Below, piece by piece: positions 33,451 to 38,058 of a stretch of 38,058 nucleotides of DNA; positions within the stretch are counted from its first letter, which is position 1, and each line of letters opens with the position of its first letter. The stretch spans positions 1 through 38,058 of the forward strand of contig JAJDCP010000127.1 of the NCBI GenBank assembly GCA_029260765.1. Reading direction: 5' to 3'. This stretch comes from Planctomycetota bacterium. GTDB taxonomy: Bacteria; Planctomycetota; J058; JAJDCP01. Below the pieces are notes generated by a model, which searched no databases, was not told where the DNA came from, and saw only the letters and a program-made list of their open reading frames with translations. The position numbers and the translations under genes are program-made.

Positions 33451-34182
33451 CTACGGACGACCGCCATGGTCACCATGACCGTGACCCGGCTTGTCCGGCT
33501 TGTCCGGCTTACCCGGCTTGTCCGGCTTGTCTGGCTTACCCGGTTTGTCGGGTCTGTCGGGTCTGTCCGGTCTGTCCGGCTTGTGGGGATGCTCGTGGGT
33601 CACGGCCCCGCCACGGGCGTTGCGACCCATCGACTTGCCGTGGTGGGTCTCGATCAACCGTGCGAAACTGTGGCCTCGCTCGCGGTCACGGATGACCTCG
33701 AGTGGCTCAAGCCCGTAGTAGTCTGAGGTCACCCGCAGATGGACGAGGTTTTTGACATCGTCATCCACCAGCACGTACTCCGGTGTACGCCGACGGTAGT
33801 ATTCGAAGGCCTTGCCATAGGGTGGTCCGACGTGAACGTCAGGGGGCACCTCGACGTAGAAGACCTTGGGCGTCAGGCCCAGCTCGGCGGACACCTTGAT
33901 CCAGGAGAGACCCCGGCGTCTCAGATCGACGACGTCTTCGAACGGCCTTCCACTGTGGTAGCTCAGGAAGAAGGCGACGCTGACGTCGTCATCGTCCCAA
34001 TCGAGCCCGTTGGCGACATCGAGCTGCTCGGCGGGAGCGGCGTAGTACTCCGCCCACATGACCTCGAAGGTCTCATGCAGGTCGAAGTCCAATTCCTGGG
34101 CGCTGAGGCGTTGCCCCGGGACACTCTCCCAGGGCATGGCAAGTACCAGAGCTACGGCCAGTATACAGTTGGAGCGTTTCAT
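33451..34182 (-). CDS. Secreted protein with KPD-repeat C-terminal tail
   Basis: A 243-residue exported protein. It has a signal peptide (MKRSNCILAVALVLAMPWES) and a conserved-looking middle domain (RGLSWIKVSAELGLTP, VGPPYGKAFEYYRRR, LEVIRDRERGHSF). The C-terminal 45 residues are tandem KPDRPD/KPDKPG units ending in GHGHGDHGG. The His-rich end could bind metal and the Pro/Lys/Asp tail may be a cell-wall or surface spacer; both are inferences. The ATG has GGGAG 8 bases upstream. It ends 57 bases upstream of the ferredoxin start, so it may be cotranscribed with the redox operon. I do not recognise the family. Confidence 0.75.
   Translation of the reverse strand: MKRSNCILAVALVLAMPWESVPGQRLSAQELDFDLHETFEVMWAEYYAAPAEQLDVANGLDWDDDDVSVAFFLSYHSGRPFEDVVDLRRRGLSWIKVSAELGLTPKVFYVEVPPDVHVGPPYGKAFEYYRRRTPEYVLVDDDVKNLVHLRVTSDYYGLEPLEVIRDRERGHSFARLIETHHGKSMGRNARGGAVTHEHPHKPDRPDRPDRPDKPGKPDKPDKPGKPDKPDKPGHGHGDHGGRP
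33479..33590. repeat. In-gene nine-base tandem repeats encoding KPD units
   Basis: Repeats of about nine bases with a GGCTTGTCC/GGTCTGTCC core, read on the minus strand as Lys-Pro-Asp, Arg-Pro-Asp and Lys-Pro-Gly units. Copy number is likely to vary between strains by slippage. Confidence 0.75.
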
Positions 34183-34285
34183 GCTGTCATCTCCCTTTCA
34201 GGGTCTTGTAATCTTCGTAGCGCGGCCTTCGCTGGGCCCCCATGAGCTGGGAGGCTGCCCTCAAAGGCTGTGCAGTCATATCGCG

Positions 34286-34762
34286 TCACCGCCTCAGGGG
34301 GGGGCGCGGAGGTCGTGCAGCCCGCGCGCCCGGGGTGCGACCGCCGAGCGCGTCTCTGAGTTTGAGCATCAGGGTCGCAAGTTTTGCGGCGTCTTCAGCG
34401 CCGATGGCCTCCCGGATGTCCTGGTTCGTGGCCTCCCATTCGTCGTAGATCACACCGAGCAGATCGCGACCTCGCTCCGTCAGACTCAGGATGTTGCTGC
34501 GGAGCGCATCCGGGTCCGGACGCTTGCTGATGAGTCCGGCATTGACGAGTCGCCCCGTCATCGTGCTCATGCTCGCGGCGGTCACGGCGAATTCGCGGGC
34601 GAGATCGGCTTGTGAAGCCTCGCCGAGGCGCCCAAGCGCGTCGACCACACGTGCCTGCCTGGCCTGGAGACCGCGAGGTGCCAGACGCGACCGGAGACGC
34701 TCCTCCAAAAGGTGGGCGGAGTGCAGAAGCAAATGAAACGGAAATTCTTCTGGTGCGTCCAT
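34286..34762 (-). CDS. MarR-family transcriptional regulator
   Basis: A 158-residue winged-helix regulator. The MarR DNA-binding region is clear: LQARQARVVDALGRLGEASQ, ADLAREFAVTAASMSTMTGR (recognition helix) and DALRSNILSLTERGRDLL (wing). I chose the ATG at 34762 because a TTGACA-17-TAGCAT promoter (34770-34798) puts the transcript start at or near this ATG, which would make the mRNA leaderless; an ATG at 34771 lies inside the promoter. A perfect palindrome overlaps the -10 element, so autorepression is likely. MarR proteins often sense phenolic or oxidant ligands; the ligand is unknown. Confidence 0.88.
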   Translation of the reverse strand: MDAPEEFPFHLLLHSAHLLEERLRSRLAPRGLQARQARVVDALGRLGEASQADLAREFAVTAASMSTMTGRLVNAGLISKRPDPDALRSNILSLTERGRDLLGVIYDEWEATNQDIREAIGAEDAAKLATLMLKLRDALGGRTPGARAARPPRPPLRR

Positions 34763-34763
34763 A

Positions 34764-34777
34764 GTTAGCATGCTAAC
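34764..34777. promoter_or_regulatory. Palindromic MarR operator GTTAGCATGCTAAC
   Basis: A perfect 14-base palindrome immediately upstream of the MarR start. It overlaps the -10 element of the marR promoter and lies about 70 bases upstream of the divergent YHYH gene, so one dimer could control both directions. The TTAGC-type half-site fits sites bound by MarR proteins. Confidence 0.7.
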
Positions 34778-34798
34778 ATTTTGCTGCGTCGATGTCAA
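34770..34798 (-). promoter_or_regulatory. Sigma70-type promoter of the MarR gene
   Basis: On the minus strand TTGACA (34793-34798) is separated by 17 bases from TAGCAT (34770-34775), which matches four of six -10 positions. The expected start is at or near 34762, the A of the chosen ATG, so the message may be leaderless. The operator palindrome overlaps the -10. Confidence 0.65.
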
Positions 34799-34848
34799 GA
34801 GAAAGCGCAGAGGAGCGGCAAGGCCTTCGGCGCGGAAGGAGATCCGGC

Positions 34849-35826
34849 ATGAAGTCCCCGTGGAGTCCGATTCCTGTTCTCGTCCTGTTGGTGGTGCTGG
34901 CCCTGGCCGCCGTCGTACTCCTGAGATCAGGCCATGGCAACAGCCAGGAGGCCGAGCGCGCCAATGCCCACCCCGTGCCTGTCCGTCCATCGCACTTCAT
35001 CACCGAGGTGTTGGTCGGCGTTATCGTGCAGGAAGAGCGAGCGCTGGCCGATGGCACGAAGGTGCCTTGCTACGTGATCCGCACCTGGTCCGAGCCGCAC
35101 GAGCACGATGCGGGGCCGTTTTCACCCCGGACCATCACCGACAGCAAGGATGCGGGCGGGATCTGGTTCCACGACGGCCACGTTCATGATGTGGACGGTC
35201 CGTTCATCGAGAACATCGCCGAGTTCTACGATGACAACCGGTGGAAGCTCTACCGCGACGACGGCACGGTGCGTGTGACCGACACCAGAGAAGCCTTCGA
35301 GGCAGCCGCTCGCCCCGACGTCGATCCCCGCTTTCAGAACTTCGTCGTCGAGGGGCGTGCCGAGTGGATCGAACGCCGCGTCACGACATACGTCATTCCG
35401 GTGACCCCGGTCTATCGGACCTACACCACCCGGCTGACTCGTGGCGGCATCGCGGTGGCATTCAACGGTGTGAACTACGACCCGCCGGCGCCGCTGCACG
35501 CGATCCTGGGTGCCCACACGATCGCGCCGTTCGATGACGCAGGTGGGCATTTCAATCCACACGAGGGCTACCACTACCACGCGGCCACCGGGAAGACCAA
35601 AGAAGTGCCGCAGCCGGACGGGCACGCGCCGATGATCGGCTACGTGCTCGATGGATTCGCTCTCTACGCCTACCTGGATGAAGCCGGCAACCCGCCAAGC
35701 GACCTGGACGAGTGCGGCGGACACTTCGATGAGACGCGCGGCTACCACTATCACGCCGGCGCTCCGGGCAGCAATCAGATCATCAAGGCCTTCAGGGGCA
35801 ACCCTGGCACCGTTGCAGTGGAGTGA
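34849..35826 (+). CDS. Exported YHYH-domain protein
   Basis: A 325-residue protein with an N-terminal membrane/signal segment (about 8-27). It has two YHYH motifs: GYHYHAATGKTKE and RGYHYHAGAPGSNQ, framing HAPMIGYVLDGFALYA, typical of the YHYH domain family (PF14240), whose function is not established. The N-terminal half (VPCYVIRTWSEPHEHDAG) is His-rich too. The ATG at 34849 has AAGGAGA 7 bases upstream; a frame to 34792 lacks a site. It is divergent from the MarR gene across the palindrome, so it is likely the MarR target. Confidence 0.85.
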   Translation: MKSPWSPIPVLVLLVVLALAAVVLLRSGHGNSQEAERANAHPVPVRPSHFITEVLVGVIVQEERALADGTKVPCYVIRTWSEPHEHDAGPFSPRTITDSKDAGGIWFHDGHVHDVDGPFIENIAEFYDDNRWKLYRDDGTVRVTDTREAFEAAARPDVDPRFQNFVVEGRAEWIERRVTTYVIPVTPVYRTYTTRLTRGGIAVAFNGVNYDPPAPLHAILGAHTIAPFDDAGGHFNPHEGYHYHAATGKTKEVPQPDGHAPMIGYVLDGFALYAYLDEAGNPPSDLDECGGHFDETRGYHYHAGAPGSNQIIKAFRGNPGTVAVE

Positions 35827-35839
35827 CCGCCGTGACGGG

Positions 35840-36105
35840 CTGTGGCCGGTGCGCTCCAGGAAGCGCTCGTTCCGGGCCGGGACCCAGCGACCATCGCGCA
35901 ACCCGCCGGGGGAATGACGCAGTGGATGTGGGGGGGGTGGTTGAGCCCTGCCCCCAGGTGTGAAGGAACGCGGGGCTCCCGAAGCGGGCCCGGGGCGGGC
36001 GCCGAGGTGGCGCGGATCCTCCGCGATCGTGCGCAGGGTGTCGGCGACCTGGCGGAAGAGCAGCCCGTAGACGACCCGCTTGTTGTCCAACGCAAGGCGC
36101 GCAAG
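35840..36105 (-). pseudogene. IS91-like transposase fragment
   Basis: Pieces of an IS91-family transposase occur in different frames on the minus strand: LARLALDNKRVVYGLLFR then DTLRTIAEDPRHLGARPG (near 36090-35985), then LNHPPHIHCVIP (near 35930) in a second frame, then DGRWVPARNERFL in another. The family normally reads NKRxxYxLLF, HLGA, HHPHxHCVVPGGGL in one frame, so several small insertions or deletions have broken it. Only this central part survives. Confidence 0.7.
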
Positions 36106-36109
36106 CCCG

Positions 36110-36666
36110 TCATGGGCGCGTTTTTCCGGCGATCTCGGTCAGGCGTCCCCGAACGTCGAATGTGGCGCGGAGGCTCCCTCGCTCCGAGTCGGTGACGTCG
36201 ACGCAGCGGGCGTCGCCCGCTACCTTTAGCCCAAGGGACGCGGCGTGTCCCGCGAGCGCCCTGCGGTGGTCGACGATCGGGTAGGCCTCGAGCGCCTGCG
36301 GGAGCAAGCTCGCCAGGCGCTGCAGAGGGTTCTCCACCGTGATGGGATAGTCCTTGTCGAGGATGAGCAGGAAGATCGATCCGCCGTCGTACGGCCCACG
36401 GTAGTAGGCCTGGGCTCGGCACAGCCCTGTCGCCAGGATCGACCAGAAGTGGCCGTCGTAAGGATCGAGAGGATGTTTGGCGTGTGTCAACTCCGCGACA
36501 CCATGCTTCTCGCCGGCGGCGCGCAGCTGCCACGCGCTCTGCAGCAATGGCTCGGGGACTCTTTGGCCCAGCTCCACAGCCACGTCTGCGAGTGCTCGGA
36601 CACCGAGCCGAGAACCTGCGCTCGCCACGCGTAAGCATCTTCGAATGTCAGCTGGCCGGCGTCCAT
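36110..36666 (-). pseudogene. DUF6882-like protein gene, frameshifted
   Basis: Two frames join to one protein. From the ATG at 36666 (MDAGQLTFEDAYAWRAQVLG, then HSQTWLWSWAKESP), a shift near 36560 leads to a second frame reading LLQSAWQLRAAGEKHGVAEL, then YRGPYDGGSIFLLI and PLQRLASLLPQALEAY, ending at 36110. The Trp-rich TWLWSWA motif and downstream helices fit the DUF6882 family, which has no assigned function. One lost or gained base explains the break; sequencing error is possible. Confidence 0.65.
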
Positions 36667-36691
36667 GTCGAAGCCCCAGTCGAGGTGTAAA

Positions 36692-36737
36692 CACCAGCAA
36701 AGTCGAGCAAGCGATCCGCAATGTTGTCACCCTTCAT
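36692..36737 (-). pseudogene. N-terminal fragment of a four-helix-bundle (23S IVS-type) gene
   Basis: From the ATG at 36737 the minus strand reads MKGDNIADRLLDFA, which resembles the first helix of small four-helix-bundle proteins of the 23S intervening-sequence type. The match stops after about 15 residues at the start of the DUF6882-like region, so only a fragment remains. Confidence 0.45.
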
Positions 36738-36744
36738 TCCACAA

Positions 36745-36775
36745 TTCCTGTTCCTGTTCCATATTCCATATTCCT
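36745..36775. repeat. Short tandem repeats before the four-helix-bundle fragment
   Basis: On the plus strand TTCCTG occurs twice, followed by two TTCCATA units; on the minus strand these read GGAATAT and GGAACA. Such short repeats just upstream of four-helix-bundle genes may be part of the element that carries them. Confidence 0.4.
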
Positions 36776-36925
36776 CTGCCGACAGATCCGCAGGTTTCCC
36801 GCCAGGACCTGGTCGAAGCTCTGTGCGCCGGAGGCTCAAAAGTGTCTATTCAATCCAGAATGTGGACTTGAGCCAAGACCGGCGAGAGCCGTCGAAAACA
36901 GGAAGTCATCTCTGCGTGGCCTCTT

Positions 36926-36957
36926 CGAGACTGTGCAACGACTATTGCGCAGTCTCG
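36926..36957 (+). other. Strong hairpin in non-coding DNA
   Basis: CGAGACTGTGCAA and TTGCGCAGTCTCG pair over 13 bp (one G-T wobble) around the loop CGACTA, with further wobble pairs outside. It lies in a 500-base stretch (36780-37290) without a convincing gene. There is no T tract after it, so it is not an obvious terminator. It might be a structured RNA or a repeat-element end. Confidence 0.4.
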
Positions 36958-37161
36958 GGGATGATCTCGTCGGAGGCCCGGGGGCCGGGGCGGCAGCCGG
37001 CCGCGCTTCTGTGCTCGTGAGCCATGATCTTCGCGGGGCCTTCGCCAACTTGGCTCGCTGAGCAGTTGTTGACGGTGGTGCAGGCTATTGTGTGCTGTTG
37101 CCGCGGCAGCGGCCCGCCTTCCCTTGCCTATCATTGAGTGGCAAACTCAAACGAAAACATC

Positions 37162-37185
37162 ACTCGGTCACAACTTCGTCTCGCG
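37162..37185 (+). repeat. Left terminal inverted repeat of the 613-bp element
   Basis: Twenty-four bases starting ACTCGGTCACAACTTCG, perfectly inverted at 37751-37774. The inward continuation holds three CACGGN hexamers. Confidence 0.8.
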
Positions 37186-37291
37186 TAGCTCGCGTCACGG
37201 TCACGGTCACGGACACGCCGCGACGGCTCCACGGGCCACGGTCCACGATCTTCCGAGCCCCGACAGTTGACCCCGACACAGGAGCCAAACG

Positions 37292-37650
37292 ATGCCTCAA
37301 GAACGACGCAATGATCTTCACAAGCTCGATGTCTACCGGTGCGCCTTGGCGCTCTACCGGCTTATCGGGCAGATGGTCAAGGCTTTCCCACGAGGGGAAG
37401 CCGATCTCAGGAACCAGATGCGACGCGCGTCGAGGAGCGTCCCATTCAACATCGGGGAGGGCGTTGGCAAGCGCGGTCGTGCCCGGAGAGCAGCCTATGA
37501 GGTGGCCCTTGGGGAAGGGTGGCGCTCGACTGTGTCGAGATTGATGAGCTGGCGCCCCCCGAGATGATCCTTGAAGCCCAGGGTCTCGTCGATCGTGTGT
37601 GCGCGATGTTGACCAGGTTGATCCGCAGCACAGAGGCAACTGACGCATGA
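37292..37650 (+). pseudogene. Four-helix-bundle protein (23S IVS/S23 type), frameshifted
   Basis: The ATG at 37292 has GGAG 7 bases upstream. The first frame reads LDVYRCALALYRLIGQMVKA, then RNQMRRASRSVPFNIGEGVG, the core of the small four-helix-bundle family linked to 23S rRNA intervening sequences. Near 37515 a shift moves it to a frame reading ALDCVEIDELAPPEMILEAQ, then DRVCAMLTRLIRS, ending at 37650, which completes helices 3 and 4. The family is about 120 residues, so the two frames together restore the normal length. A one- or two-base change explains the break; sequencing error cannot be excluded. Confidence 0.75.
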
Positions 37651-37750
37651 AGATGCTCACAAACAAAGTGTCGTTCCCGCCTCTTCGTGGGCCGTGTGCC
37701 GTCGCGGCGAGGCCGTGGCCGTGGCCGTGGCCGTGACCGTGGCGCGAGCC

Positions 37751-37774
37751 CGCGAGACGAAGTTGTGACCGAGT
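37751..37774 (-). repeat. Right terminal inverted repeat of the 613-bp element
   Basis: Exact inverted copy of 37162-37185. Its inward continuation has about five CACGGN units when read on the minus strand, so the two arms differ in hexamer copy number. Confidence 0.8.
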
Positions 37775-38058
37775 TGGCTTGCTCGGGCGATTTTGAGACC
37801 GGCGACGGCATCGAAGTAGCCTGATTTTGCTCGCGAGCTTGCGCAACACCGTTTCGCCGCAAAGCCCTCCGCTCCGGCCCCCTGCTTGCGCCGACAACGA
37901 CGATGCTGGTGCTTCGAAAGAAGCAATCCGAACCAGCGCTGGCAACCAGGGGGCCCGAGCTCCGGGTCGCCTTCGGCGACGGCGAAGTGTCTTACAAGCC
38001 ACGTCAAGGTCATTCAGAGGTTTTTTCCCCAGAGTTTTCCACCGCGGCCAGGGCCTGG
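37775..38058. other. Window end without a supportable gene
   Basis: Long minus-strand frames cross this region, but they also run through the inverted repeat and the CACGGN hexamers, so they look like translated non-coding DNA. I see no domain, RNA gene or clear signal here. Confidence 0.35.

Larger units (their letters stand above)
37162..37774 (+). mobile_element. 613-bp inverted-repeat element carrying a four-helix-bundle gene
   Basis: A 24-base perfect inverted repeat forms the outer ends (37162-37185 and 37751-37774). The match continues imperfectly inward for about 60 more bases through CTCGCG, CACGGN hexamer repeats (about 3 on the left, about 5 on the right) and a shared CCGCGACGG. 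The only gene inside is a 23S-IVS-type four-helix-bundle frame. The transcript could fold into a long stem with the gene in the loop, as in 23S rRNA intervening sequences. Mobility is inferred from this architecture alone. Confidence 0.55.

Noticed and set aside
37197..37222. CACGGN hexamers as a CRISPR or tandem array
   Set aside because: Only three to five very short units without spacers, occurring symmetrically in the arms of an inverted repeat.
37160..38002. Long minus-strand frame across the inverted-repeat element
   Set aside because: It runs through the CACGGN hexamers and both repeat arms, and the family-level match is on the plus strand.

Overview
This window is high-GC bacterial DNA, roughly 63-65% by eye, with many GTG starts. 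It carries multidomain Ser/Thr kinases, WD40 and secreted beta-propeller proteins, and small 23S-IVS-type four-helix-bundle genes with short repeats. Together these fit an uncultivated Planctomycetota-like lineage. No rRNA, tRNA or ribosomal protein gene is present to fix the taxonomy, so this is an inference.

Layout. 0-9.8 kb: a lipoprotein gene faces a plus-strand operon of a membrane-anchored protein, a duplicated WD40 protein, a giant pseudokinase-kinase-SRPBCC-zinc ribbon-cyclase-like fusion, and a second transmembrane kinase. 9.8-18.7 kb, minus strand: an isochorismatase-fold hydrolase, a DUF2461 protein, an ABC exporter translationally coupled to a serine hydrolase, then the metabolic highlight. 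That highlight is a qNOR-family protein with the active-site substitutions of nitric oxide dismutase (His to Asn at the second FeB histidine, Glu to Gln 21 residues on), preceded by a NorR-like sigma54 activator with a four-cysteine GAF motif. 18.7-22.6 kb: a repeat-rich regulatory region, a PIN-domain remnant, a secreted propeller protein, an unknown gene and a 1-Cys peroxiredoxin. 22.9-27.3 kb: a 5'-broken AHH-type nuclease (polymorphic-toxin style) overlapping a candidate immunity gene, and two tandem tail-anchored proteins with DnaJ-like CxxCxGxG zinc clusters.

27.4-38 kb is accessory and partly decayed. It holds a paraoxonase-like gene whose 3' end is replaced by an IS21 istB fragment, IS21-type terminal repeats, a broken HNH gene and an ankyrin remnant. 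It then has an intact redox operon (ferredoxin, ferric-reductase-like membrane protein, Tat-exported flavoprotein), a KPD-repeat secreted protein, and a MarR regulator with a palindromic operator facing a YHYH-domain gene. The end carries an IS91-like transposase remnant, a frameshifted DUF6882 gene, and a 613-bp inverted-repeat element enclosing a frameshifted four-helix-bundle gene.

How the genes may work together: the probable NO-disproportionating enzyme and its sigma54 activator form a regulated NO-response unit. The kinase operon looks like one signalling assembly with at least one dead kinase fold and one apparently dead cyclase fold as regulatory parts. The three-gene redox operon would pass electrons across the membrane to an exported flavoprotein reductase.
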